A DNA stretch of 64,000 bases, from NCBI GenBank assembly GCA_963995505.1, contig OZ023188.1:17497912-17561911 (forward strand), read 5' to 3'. The DNA is from Hypericum androsaemum. Its lineage: Eukaryota > Streptophyta > Magnoliopsida > Malpighiales > Hypericaceae. Shown piece by piece: positions 11,528 through 21,520 of the stretch; position 1 is the stretch's first letter; each line of letters starts with the position of its first letter. Both the position numbers and the translations under genes were made by a program. The notes below the pieces were generated by a model that saw nothing but the letters and a program-made list of their open reading frames with translations, did not search any database and was not told the origin of the DNA.

Positions 11528-12416
11528 TTGCTTGCGAAGAACCGATATCTCATTTGTTTTCATCGTTAAGAGTCGTCTTGTCAGGCAGGCACGAAAGGTG
11601 CATTCAACCATTAACAACTTGGTGGTGTACGATTTCGTCTTCCATGCAAAAATTTGCTTACTGAACTTTCTTGAGTGAAATTTTCTTACAAAGTTGTTTG
11701 TCATTAATTTATTTCTCACTAATGTAGTTGCAATTTCTTGACATGTTTCTTTAATGCAAAGGCTCCTGGTGCTCAATGTTCGTGGATTTGAAGGGTCACC
11801 CGCATTTTCTCATCTCTATTGTGTGATTTTTTTCTTTCTTATTAATGAAGTTTCGTAATTTAGCATTAAAAAAAAATAGTATTTACATATCAAACAGGAG
11901 TAGAATTCTCCGCACGTCCGCGGTAAAAGCAGATGCGCTTGATCCGTGATATCATGCGCTTCGGCCATGGTGTCTAGGTGTGTCTCGCAGGTTACAAGAC
12001 GATAATGGTAAAATCTCCAACCAGTGACAAGGTAAAATCTCTCGAAGTTGGATGTTGGGAACTTTAGGTGTTGAATCATGTTGGGGTGAATTTGGTGACT
12101 GCAGTTGGAACGGGGCGTGACTCGTCTGACTGCGTGCGATCGCCGGTTAGAGCTCGATGTCTCCTTGGCGTGCTCGGAGGGAGGAACGACACAAGAGCTC
12201 CCCCAGAGATGAATCTCCCTCCCGTCAGCAATGCTAAAATGAAGTCCTAAAATTACTTGCATGTTTAAAAAAGGTCAAAACCACACGACATTAAAGTGGA
12301 GTTTTTATTTTATTCTGTGCAAGTCCTTTTTTGCACCAAACATAATGTCGAGTTCATAAAAACAAACGCACACTAGAAGAAAACAACTTTGCAGGCTACT
12401 GGTGATGAGGAACCCA
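11528..12416. other. Stretch without a recognised gene
   Basis: The first 350 bases are probably the 3' part of the CWC22-like retrocopy, with an A-run at about 11867-11875. An open minus-strand frame of 148 codons at 11816-12262 matches no family I know and has no splice support. Confidence 0.4.
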
Positions 12417-13036
12417 TTATGCCGCTGATGCTGCTTTCTCCATTGCAAGCGTGGGTAAGACGGCTGTAGCCTCGCCGCGAATAACAAGATCGCCATTTCT
12501 GAAACACCTGGTGGAAAACTTGGCTCTGAGTTGCAGAACCAAAGCAATTGGCATATTACATTAGCTGCTGATGTTCACATGAAAACCTGAAAGAAAGATT
12601 AATTATCTACCTTAGATGATAATAGCTTACATGTGTTTCTCCTCTCAAAGCAATTGCTTCGACAGAACCGACGATTTCGTCTCCGATGAAGACAGGCGCT
12701 TCGAAGTCCAGACTTTGCGAGACATACAGAGCTCCAGGGTGCAAAATGCGGATAAAAACGCAAGTTCAACCACTAAATAATTAGTTAGACTGCAAGTTTC
12801 AAGAGTCTGGTGACTTCAAAATGGGAGGAAATAATCCGAGGGAACAGAGAAGCGACGAGCATTCCATGAACAAGGCAGTTCTCGCGTCGAGCAGCCTCAG
12901 GATCAAAGTGCAACGGGTTAGAATCATGGCTCACCCGGGTGTACTCCAGCACGTCATCGCTCGAGAAGACTCGCTTAACGTCCCCCTTCTGAAGCTGCGC
13001 CGGAGAGAAGCCATGTTCGGAAGTGAGGCACGTCGA
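12417..13036 (-). pseudogene. Mitochondrial 3-hydroxyacyl-thioester dehydratase (HTD2/MaoC-like) relic
   Basis: Three minus-strand blocks match the plant mitochondrial fatty-acid-synthesis dehydratase. Block 13036-12818 has QLQKGDVKRVFSSDDV, the hydratase-2 motif HDSNPLHFDPEAA with its Asp and His, and HGMLVASLFPRIISSHF. Block 12738-12631 reads PGALYVSQSLDFEAPVFIGDE. Block 12524-12417 reads AKFSTRCFRNGDLVI and ends at a TAA. Signs of decay are several. A TAG lies in frame just upstream of the first block, before any usable ATG. Residues are missing inside both ends of the first block. The junction between blocks one and two has no GT donor or AG acceptor at the conserved place. The second intron leaves the reading phase off by one. 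A mitochondrial-looking leader (MASLRRSFRR) exists but in another frame. A working copy is presumably elsewhere. Confidence 0.7.
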
Positions 13037-13355
13037 CTAGAACACTCCAAGGGCAGCAAACATTTCGACAAACAGTTAGAGTGCATATATCAGGAATACA
13101 ATGTAAATGCAGGGATGGCCTCTTTTTAACCGTCCCAAGTCGAGTGCAACGACCAGAAGATCCTTGTGTGTTAAACTGATGAGTAGGTATACGTTAGGTT
13201 TAGGTGTAGAACCGAATTGAGCCTTGTATTGTTTTTTCTCGAAATAAATTCCTTCCAAGCCCAATAAATTTCACCTTTCCCTCTACTCCCAAGTCACAAA
13301 GCTGGGAAGCTAGCCTAGCGCCTCCACTCTTCTGGTCTCGGCAAAACCCCAATTA

Positions 13356-13420
13356 AGGTAAGGTAAGGTTAGGTTAGGTTAGGTTCGGTTCGGTTCGGTT
13401 CCCCTCCCCTCCCCTCCATC
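13356..13420 (+). repeat. Pentanucleotide repeat GGTAA/GGTTA/GGTTC
   Basis: Three successive five-base phases (GGTAA, GGTTA, GGTTC) run into a CCCCT-rich stretch. It sits where the 5' UTR of the PPR relic would be. It is not the plant telomere heptamer. Confidence 0.85.
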
Positions 13421-13483
13421 TATAGCGCCTGCTCGCTCTTTCCTGTGATTTAATTATTTTTATTTGTATGAGCTTCCCAGAAG

Positions 13484-14010
13484 ATGATTTCTTTAGGTAG
13501 AAATAGATTGAGACTTGTTTTCTCTTCAAGTTCATTTCACCAAACTGCTAATTGGGGTGTGGGTGTTACTTCCTCCTCCCCATTGGATAATTCACATTGT
13601 TTGAAGGAAACCCAAGATGATCAGCCCATGTTGAAAGATATGATGGTTTATCGGGTCGTTGTTATTGTACCAAGAGAATGCCAAAAGTGCTTATAGGAAG
13701 AGGGTGAACAAGAGCTCTTTCCAAGCCTGTTTTGGAAGAACAAGGCTCAGTTTCGGGAGGCGATTTCGAAGCTCCCCGCGATGACGAGCTGTTCAATGTG
13801 ATGGATGACCCTCGATCGAGGATGATCCTTTGGTGTGTTTGGAATTGTTCAGTTGGACGGGGCAGGAGGAGCCTCGGTTTAGGCACGATAGATACGTCTA
13901 CTTTTTATGTGACGATTAAGAAGCTCGGTGTGGCTAAGATGTACCTACCAGGAGATGGATAGATGATGTTGTTAACCAAGCGCTTGCCGAAAACAGGCAT
14001 AGTAGTCAAC
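13484..14010 (+). pseudogene. Probable pentatricopeptide-repeat (PPR) protein relic
   Basis: Pieces in alternating frames read like the N-terminal part of an organelle PPR protein: WKNKAQFREAISKLP at about 13732, DDELFNVMDDPRS, LELFSWTGQEEPRFRHD at about 13838, FYVTIKKLGVAKMY and WIDDVVNQALAENRH up to about 14000. The order and spacing fit one ancestral gene, but each block lies in a different phase, with a TAG after the first 70 codons. At least three frameshifts are needed. The match is from memory of the family pattern, so another PPR-like protein is possible. Confidence 0.5.
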
Positions 14011-14289
14011 TCCTCAAGGCATAGTAGTCTCCTCCATTCCGTTGTCATTAGTTTCCATCCGCACTCCCACAGAAGAAGCATCAATCATTCCCAGAGTCGA
14101 TCATCTGCTAGAGGGGAATAGAAATGATCGCATCAAGTAAAAGCAAAGAACAAAGAAGACAAAACTAACACTATATTATACCTTACCTTGTGTTGAAGTA
14201 TAATATCAAGAGCACTCCCTCCCACAGAAGCATCAATCCATTCCCAACTACAACTTTTAGAATGAGGTTAACCGAGCGTTTCTGATGGA

Positions 14290-14985
14290 TGACAGTATAG
14301 GTTATTCAAGACAATTGACGCGGATAATGATAATCATCTCTCCGCTTCGGAACTGATAGTTGGTATCCGGGTTTGAAGAGATAAAGACTTTGACGGTAAA
14401 GATGCTGCTGCTAAAGCGATGGCTGAATTTGATAAATCAAATGACAACGCTGTTAAATTCTTTGCCGGTATCAGGAAATGGCTTGACTAAGCAAAGAAAG
14501 CAGGAGAAGTCTCTAGCATTGGTGGTTCAGAGAAGCTCATAAATGACCGCAAGTGCCCTTTGGGTGGCTGATTTCCTTATGGTTTTGTATCAGTAGGTGG
14601 TTTAGACCTTGATGGGTCATTTGTTGTCTTGTTGATGTTTACACTGGGCTCATGTATTGTGCTACCTTGCAGCAAACAAGGATTGATCATACGTCAGAAA
14701 CTGTGGCAGAGGTGATGATGAAGTTGTCGAGGGTGTTGAGAACCCCAGACGGACCATGATCAAAGCAGTGCTTATGTTGTTGCTTGGAACTATTACTGCA
14801 GCTGCCTTCGCAGATCCTTTGGTAGATGCTGTTGACTACTTTTCTGATGCAACAAGCATTCCTACTTTGTTCATCTCATTTTTTGCATTACCTTTCGCAA
14901 CGAACTCAAGTTTCTGCAATCATCTTCTCTAGCCGTAAGAAGTTGAGAACTTCGTCACTGACATTTTCTGAGCTATGTCATTCAT
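14290..14985 (+). pseudogene. EF-hand Na+/Ca2+ exchanger (NCL-type) relic, 5' part
   Basis: Around 14320-14545 the sequence reads DADNDNHLSASELIVGI, an EF-hand loop, then AAAKAMAEFDKSNDN and FFAGIRKWLD, with stop codons in between. From 14695 to 14985 it reads DDEVVEGVENP, TMIKAVLMLLLGT and AAFADPLVDAVDYFSDATS, followed in a shifted frame by SRKKLRTSSLTFSEL. This is the order of the plant NCL Ca2+ exchangers: EF-hands, then the second exchanger helix bundle. In-frame stops and at least one frameshift show it is dead. Its introns appear partly absent. It is cut at 14986-14988 by the PIF/Harbinger-like element. Confidence 0.8.
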
Positions 14986-15499
14986 CTACAGCCTGTTTGG
15001 AACCAATTCCGACAGGAAAGGAATCCCATTTCCAATTCCTATTGATAATGGAAAGGAATCACTTTCCTATTTTGTTGTTTGGAACCACAAGTTCAATTTT
15101 GGAAATTGATTTGAAATATTACATAAACACTCTCCTAACAATCCTAGGTGAGATAGAAAAGTTTCCTTCTCAACTTGCAATAGATCAAACTCAGCTCAAT
15201 GGATTTGATTGAAACTTTTTTGAGCCTGCAATAACAATCATAATGATCAACAAGACGCATCTTAATAAAGGTCAATTATGTATATACATACAAAATTAAA
15301 CCACTGTAAGATAAAGACAGTTTTTTTAAGTAAGATAAAGACAGTTGATCATTTCCATTGATAGAAACATTAGATTGTACGTAGGGCCAAAAGTCAAAAC
15401 AAACATAACTTGAAGAGTCTCATAGTTGATATGTCCATTGATAAAAATATTATAAAGTTTAGGATGAAGATCTTCCTTTCACTAATGGTCCTACAGACA

Positions 15500-15705
15500 A
15501 TCGATAAGTAACACACAACGAACTGAAAGTAATCAAGATCTATTCCTAATCATGATCAAAGCCTAAAAACCTGTACATGGTAAATCAACTTTACTGAATG
15601 CAAATTTATGAATAGTTTGGTCAGGATAAGTAACAGACAACGAACTGAAGTAATCAAGATCTACTCCTAATCATGATCAAAGCCTAAAAACCTGTACAAA
15701 TATAA
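15500..15705 (+). repeat. Direct repeat of about 80 bases inside the Harbinger-like element
   Basis: The block starting GATAAGTAACACACAACGAA near 15503 recurs near 15625 with few differences. Both run through ATCAAGATCTA and AAGCCTAAAAACCTGTAC. Confidence 0.8.
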
Positions 15706-16573
15706 GCAATCGCATGTAGACGTTACCATTGTGGTCTATTTCATATATTTTGAAAGGAATTGCAGTCTTTTTCTTAAAATCTATAGGATAACAGATATTT
15801 GCATGACAACAAATATAAGCAAATCTACAGTCCCAATCTAGCCATGATCATATAATTGCATAGTAATAGAGAGCAGACCAAAACCAACTTCAAAACCATT
15901 GTCTTATGGGTACAATCCTCAGGAATGCACACTCCATTTCTAATTTCAAGCATCATCCACTACGCCAATAACTTAAAAAAATAGGAGACATAGTCAAGAA
16001 TGGAGAGCTAAAAAAAATGCAGCATCAACATGTTCCAAAAATTGCAACAGCTGATACTGATCCATATTCATACAAGAATTTTAAATTCTTGTGGTTGAGG
16101 TCATACAACATTTGTTTAAACCCTATTTCAGCAATCAAAGTTAGATACCAAAAAGAGAAAATATGACAGAGTAAGCAGAACATCCAAAACTAATAGCATA
16201 TTCTAAATATAACATGCCATTGACAACTAATAGGATACCTACCTCAGCAAGTTCAGTTGCCAAACCCCTGGGCTTCTCCTTGTGCTGTTCTCGTCAATAT
16301 CCGCAGGCAAACAAACACCAACAAAATCTGCAAAGAAAAGCAAATCGACAAACAGAGAACCCATATCATTAAACAAGAAAAAAAACACATATGGACATTG
16401 GTCCTGTCAGAAAAGCTCCTCAAGTCAACTCCAAAACCAAGCACTACCCGTACCACTTCATCTGACTTAAAGAACATAAACCAACAAACTAGCATCCCAC
16501 TCAATTACTTCGATCCATCTCCAAACACCAGAATCAAAAAGCAATATGAACAGAAAGGGCAAGTAATCAGTAC

Positions 16574-16665
16574 CTCGTCTATACGGCAAAGAACCTCCAC
16601 TCTCTTCGCAGCTTCCTCTTCGCTCTCGTATAATCCCGCATCAGCCAAGAACTTAATTTCGCGAA
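16574..16665 (-). pseudogene. Captured exon fragment of nuclear poly(A) polymerase
   Basis: The minus strand reads REIKFLADAGLYESEEEAAKR and then VEVLCRIDE, followed at once by a GTACTG donor. Plant nuclear poly(A) polymerases have ELEKFLVDAGLYES-EEA-KREEVL near the N-terminus, before the catalytic nucleotidyltransferase domain, so this looks like one exon of that gene. The next poly(A) polymerase exon (FTFGSYRLGVHGPGADIDT) is absent nearby. It lies within the transposon ends, which implies capture. The match is by memory. Confidence 0.55.
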
Positions 16666-17280
16666 CCCCAAATCATCAAATAAACAGAAAACATTAAGAA
16701 CTAAATAAAAAGAGGAACATTGACCCTACACAGATCGAAACCCAGATCGATAAACAAAGAAACTCATATCATTGAACAAGAAAAACCCAGATCAAAAACC
16801 TAGATTGTTAAACTAAGAAACCCATATCGTTAAACAAAAAAAAAACCTAGATTCTTAACCCAAAAAAAAAACTCAAATCATACAAGTTTGAGAGATAGAG
16901 AGATTACCAGACGAAAGAGGAGATCGAGGACGGGAGAGGAGGGCTCTAGGACTCCATGCCGAGGGAGATGAGCGCTCGAGGGAGGGAGAGGAGATGAGTG
17001 CTCGCGGAAGGAAGAAGAGGCTGAGGAGGGGTTCTAGGGTTCTAAAGTCCCTGCAAGTATAAGATAGAGTATATAACCAAGGGTATAATAGGTATTTTAT
17101 TACCAAATTCGGTTTAGTCCCCTACAAATCCGACCTGTTTTTATCGGATTTCCAATTCCGGACTTTTAAATAAAATAGGAATTCTTTTCCGAAAATATTT
17201 GGTTCCAAACAGACCCAATTTTTTAAAACTATGGAAAGGAATTCTATTTACCATTTTTAAGCCTTTCTAACAGGCTGCTA

Positions 17281-17360
17281 ACGTTCGTCCTTTTTTCTGA
17301 ACATTCTGTTGCATTGTTTGCCTTGGCAATTCTTTTCTTTCTTAACTTTTCCTTCCCTTT
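17281..17360 (+). pseudogene. Possible 3' continuation of the NCL relic
   Basis: Just after the transposon the sequence gives NIL...CLAIL-like residues in mixed frames near 17300-17340. This is compatible with the MNNTLCLSIFL stretch that follows SEL in NCL proteins. It is short and frameshifted; I cannot follow it further. Confidence 0.3.
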
Positions 17361-18425
17361 TGATGTCTGAAGTGCATTATTTTGTTCAAATCCTTTTCGA
17401 TCAGTACGCCTCTGTGATTAATCTTTTGAAACCATCTTGCTCATGGGTTGTGATTATTGATGCAATTGCGCTGCTCATGCGCATTAAATTAAGAAACAGA
17501 TGTTGGCAGCTCTAATGACTTAGAAATAGTTAATCCTGTAGTAGTATATGGTTTTAGGTTGGATAGAGCACAGTCATTGCCTCTGTTTCTGTTGTCAGCT
17601 TCCCACCTTCTGCTGAGCTCTGTCCTTTACTTTGTGGGTTTGCTTAAGAACATGCAAGGCACTGCGATTTTATATAACGAACTACGATTTTAAATAACAA
17701 TTGCAACCAAGATTTACAATACACATTATTTTATTTATTTAAGTTGACTTATCCAATTCACAAAATTAAAGTAATTATTTGATTCAAAGCTCTCCCGTTA
17801 AATTTCCAATGACTCGAACTCGAAACATCTTTGTTAAGTCAGAATAACTTTTTTATTAATTAATATCAGTGATTATTTTTTATATGTAATGTGACGGGTT
17901 AGAATTCATATGGTGGGATATGACCTTAACTAACAAATTAGATTATTGTGTTTTGTAGGTTGAATGGGTGAACTACTGATCCTCCAATATGATTAGCCAA
18001 AACTATGAGAAGTAGGTCGTCACTGACGAGATGCAAGCTTCAAACGTACGAATGGTTAGCCAAAACTTCAAGAAACAACTTGATACTAATAAGTTATGTC
18101 CATGTGTGTATTAGGTCGGAAAAAATCTTAATATCGGAAAGCGCACTATCATAAGAATTTATAGTGGATCAAAATAGAAAATTACTTATCAAATACTGAT
18201 CTGAATAAACTGGTCGTTAGTTTGGTGAGAGGATAAAAGAGTGGATTAATCCAAAAGAGTGGATTAATCGAATCATATACAGGCCCAATTAAGGTTTTGG
18301 ATGGTGGATCCCTCGGATTTCCTTTCAAGAGATCAGTTAAGTGCCACGGGCAATGCACAATCCAAATTTCATAATCGTTCATAAATGTGGTGTGTTTTTA
18401 GTGAACGGGGGTAAATTTGGCAAGG

Positions 18426-18427
<2 letters not shown>
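17361..18427. other. AT-rich intergenic sequence, no gene seen
   Basis: No open frame here resembles a known family. There is no clear repeat structure before the TA microsatellite. Confidence 0.5.

Positions 18428-18495
<68 letters not shown>
18428..18495. repeat. (TA)n microsatellite
   Basis: An uninterrupted run of about 34 TA units. It creates a false Ile-Tyr repeat open frame on the minus strand. Confidence 0.97.
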
Positions 18496-18497
<2 letters not shown>

Positions 18498-18805
18498 CTC
18501 CTTGCTCTTGGTGACCCTATATGATTGACATTTTGGAAAAAAAACTGTCATTTTTTATTTAGATAACACTTATCACTAATTGATATATATCTATCTAGTA
18601 TACTAGGCGAAGTAACTCGATACATTGGTATAACTACAGGTATTTTATGATGAATATAAGACTTTACTTGGGAAAAACAAAATTTTGGAAGGCGAGTAAT
18701 ATTTTCACATAGAAGAAAGAAATATAGGTGTATATTGGTTTTATTCTAGCTTTTTTTGTCGAATGGTTTTATTCTAGCTAATAATACGGTTATCACTCTG
18801 GGAAC

Positions 18806-18907
18806 CATGAAACTTGGTTCATGAAACTTGGCAATAGGTACAAATCAAAATAGTCAAATCATGGGATATTAACGTGTAACTTGGTTCATGAAACCTGGCA
18901 ATGGGTA
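18806..18907 (+). repeat. Short direct repeat (ACTTGGTTCATGAAAC)
   Basis: The phrase ACTTGGTTCATGAAACTTGGCAATAGGTAC and a near copy (ACCTGGCAATGGGTAC ending) lie about 67 bases apart. A shorter ATGAAACTTGG copy lies just before. Confidence 0.75.
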
Positions 18908-19396
18908 CATATATAGAGCATGAACAACAACAAATACAGAGCGTAGTGAACACGTATAACCATGGGAAATTAAAGTGTATAGGTTCTTTCCAAAAGGCCT
19001 CCCTTTCCTCGTGCATGTGTATATTGTATTTGCATACTTCATTGAAGACAAAAAAAAGAGAGGTTGACAGGTTCATGACTGCATCATCCAGGCTGTCTCT
19101 CGATTTGTCCTTCTACCTTCATGAAAGAAGATAAACAACAACAATTAAGACCATGAAATTCGAGACCATGAAAGAAGATGAAAGGTTCACTGGTTGCAAT
19201 AATTATATTATAAAATAGAATGATGTCCATGAAATTCAAGGCAACAACAATCAAGACCATGACAGTGAAACAAACTCAAAAGTTAACTATTCTAGACTTT
19301 TTTTTCCAAAACCATGAATAAACCACTAGATAATCCAATAGCCAAGCACAAACTTACAATAGCACAACACTAGGCATAAACAAAAAAAAACTCATA

Positions 19397-19640
19397 CCTA
19401 CCGGCTGCGTCGTCTCTGTCGGTTGCGCATGCAATTACAACAGCCAGAGTGGAAGTAGCAGTAGAAAGATGGGCCAATAAGTCCAAATAGTGTGCAATCC
19501 TATTGGCTCCACCGCCAAAACGTGCAGCTCCAACATATCGAACAATGTGAACGACAACAGCAACTCCGACGAGAAAGAAGACTCCCACACGGATGACATC
19601 ACTGGTCTCACCAACGACTAATGTCCCAGTTCCCAAGCCA
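19397..19640 (-). other. Possible exon of an unidentified membrane protein
   Basis: The minus strand is open for about 80 codons and more GC-rich than its surroundings. It reads LGTGTLVVGETSDVIRVG, a hydrophobic stretch (VFFLVGVAVVVHIVRYVG), then HYLDLLAHLSTATSTLAVVI. It ends ...DDAAGR right at a GTATGAG donor. Two possible membrane helices and the donor suggest a captured or orphan exon. There is no ATG at the start and I see no partner exon. I do not recognise the family. Confidence 0.35.
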
Positions 19641-19899
19641 CAAATTGAAGATTTTGATTAGATTTTGGCTTGTTGTCTATGTTGATTTGTGTTTTGGACT
19701 GCAAATTTTTTGGGGGTCTGTTGTTTGTTGTTTGGGAGGTATTCTGTATGTTTTAGTAAAAGCTGGTCATGTTGTTTTATGTTGGAATAATGTTACTCTT
19801 GTAATATAAGTGATTTCTTAATGATTATTGATTTATAAAATAATGTATTCCTTGTGTTGATGGATTCCTTTTTTTCTTAATAATTAATGATTAGTTTCG

Positions 19900-20049
19900 A
19901 TGTCGTCAGCAACTGAATTTGACTGCACTAAGTGCAACTTGTCGTTTGTCAGTCTTGACAACTATGCCATTCATGTCAAAGACTGCAATGTTAACTATGC
20001 TGAGAAGAAAGGCAAGATCATAACGTTCCATGAGACGGTGCTGTTTTAG
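19900..20049 (+). CDS. Small ORF with one C2H2/C2HC-like zinc-finger motif (49 residues)
   Basis: The frame starts MSSATEFDCTKCNLSF and continues LDNYAIHVKDC, giving C-x2-C, a 12-13 residue spacer, His and Cys, the layout of a C2HC zinc finger. It ends TVLF and a TAG. It stands in AT-rich sequence without neighbours. It may be a genuine microprotein or, more likely, an exon remnant of a zinc-finger gene. Expression is unknown. Confidence 0.4.
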   Translation: MSSATEFDCTKCNLSFVSLDNYAIHVKDCNVNYAEKKGKIITFHETVLF

Positions 20050-20756
20050 CGATCTCTAAAAGTGAGTCCTTGATTTCTTTTTTTTTGTTATTGATCAAAA
20101 TGTAATCGATCTAATTTTCTCCACAGTCATTGTTAATCGAGTTTTTAATTTATCCATAATTATTGTTATTAAAATTAATCGAGTTATTATTATTAATTTT
20201 CTCCACAATTATTGTTAATTGAATTGATAAAACCTTTTTTAATAAATTTTTAGTTCAGATGTTTACACAATTTTGGGATTGGACTGAAACCCCCAACAAC
20301 TCCTCAAAAACCATGCATTTGACATAACATCATAAAACCATGCTTTTGTGGTTGTTTTGTTGTTTATGGATAGTTTTTTGTTTTGCTTTTGGATTCTGTT
20401 TACCTTTGATTTTTTGTTTCTTCGTGTAATTTTCTTTTATGTATTTAGTTTTCTTATGGCGTATTCATATGATTGGTTGGTTGTATGATGATTCTATACT
20501 TGTAAATATAATAAAAAATTAAATTTAACATTATTGAGGCCTACATAAAAATTATTTGAATGATGATTAAATTTTTGGTTTGAAAAGGTTAATAAATCTA
20601 CTTTATTGTTTTCAGAAATCTTAATGTACAATATAACTTTAGTTATATCTTTGAGTGGAGAAACTACTTTATATATCACCAATTTTGAATCATTGTTGTG
20701 AGTCTCAATTTTGATGTAATTGTGATAGCTTATTATAATTTTTTGTTGATTCCAAT

Positions 20757-20930
20757 TTTTGTTTTTTTATTTCTTTTTTGTTTGTTGATTTTTTTTATTT
20801 CTTTTTTGTTTGTTGATTTTTTATTTCTCGTTTCTTTTTTGTTTGTTATTTTTTTATTTCTCATTTCTTTTTGTTTGTTGATTTTTATTTCTTATTTCTT
20901 TTTTGTTTGTTGATTTTTTATTTTGATATA
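20757..20930 (+). repeat. T-rich minisatellite, unit about 27-35 bases
   Basis: Five to six imperfect copies of a unit built from TTTTTATTTC, TTTTTTGTTTG and TTGATT. The long Phe/Leu-rich open frame across it is an artefact of the repeat. Confidence 0.85.
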
Positions 20931-21058
20931 TATGTTGAAGATTCATGATTGGTCTTTGTTTATGTTGTAAGGTTTTTACGAATTTTTGGCCGATAATCAT
21001 CTTCCTGTTATTCTTTCAGGTTTGTGGCCTTTCAGATTCAAGGTAACACTCTTTATAC

Positions 21059-21512
21059 CATTGTTTTCAAAAATGACCCAGAGAGCGACCCGAATTTTGG
21101 TCCGTTCTCTGGGTCAACCAGTCCAACTGGTCAAACCGTTGGTCAGACCGGTGATTTATTATATATATTTAATATATATTTAGTAAATAATAGGTTTAAA
21201 AATTAATATTCTTGAAATGTTGGTAAATTTATTTCATATTTAGTATAATTATCTTTGTAGATTTAGTTTATTTTGTGTTGATTTAGAAAAATCGAGTATA
21301 AAATCTGATTTTTTTGGGTTGGGTTGGGTGAAATCTAGTTTTTGAGTTGATTTTTTGGTCAAACCTAACGAACCAAATTTTTTGGGTCAAAAATCTGAGC
21401 CAACCACCCGGTCTGACCAGAAATCTTCAGGTTCGTTAGGTAACCATTCGAACTTGGTTTTTTGACCCGCTATTAACTCCGATTCGGTCGGACCGCTGTT
21501 TCGAAAACAATG
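21059..21512. mobile_element. hAT-type MITE, copy 1 (454 bp)
   Basis: The ends are inverted: CATTGTTTTCAAAAATGA at the left and, on the other strand, CATTGTTTTCGAAACAGC at the right. The element is flanked by a perfect 8-bp duplication, CTTTATAC, at 21051-21058 and 21513-21520. An 8-bp target site is the hAT signature. The interior contains many GGTC/GACC palindromic phrases and no coding capacity. A second copy lies at 53688-54175. Confidence 0.85.
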
Positions 21513-21520
21513 CTTTATAC

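Larger units (their letters stand above)
14989..17277. mobile_element. PIF/Harbinger-like non-autonomous element with a captured exon
   Basis: The left end reads CAGCCTGTTTGGAACC and the right end, on the other strand, reads CAGCCTGTTAGAAAGG. The element is flanked by CTA on both sides (14986-14988 and 17278-17280). The termini resemble the CTGTTTGG-type ends of Tourist/Harbinger elements, which make 3-bp duplications. A second copy of the terminal motif (GGTTCCAAACAGACCC) lies inside the right end at about 17199-17214, so the element may be nested or rearranged. No transposase was found. The interior includes a piece resembling a poly(A) polymerase exon, a 75-bp direct repeat and a purine-rich stretch at 16880-17040. 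Confidence 0.6.

Noticed and set aside
11246..11776. Minus-strand 176-codon frame
   Set aside because: It lies antisense to the conserved CWC22-like frame and has no recognisable motif.
12821..13129. Plus-strand 102-codon frame
   Set aside because: It is antisense to the dehydratase relic, whose hydratase motif is clear on the minus strand.
13356..13420. Interstitial telomere repeat
   Set aside because: The unit is five bases (GGTTA/GGTTC/GGTAA), not the plant heptamer TTTAGGG.
18369..18551. Minus-strand frame rich in Ile-Tyr repeats
   Set aside because: It is only the translation of the (TA)n microsatellite.
20698..20913. Hydrophobic Phe/Leu-rich membrane protein
   Set aside because: It is produced by the T-rich minisatellite and lacks any family signature.
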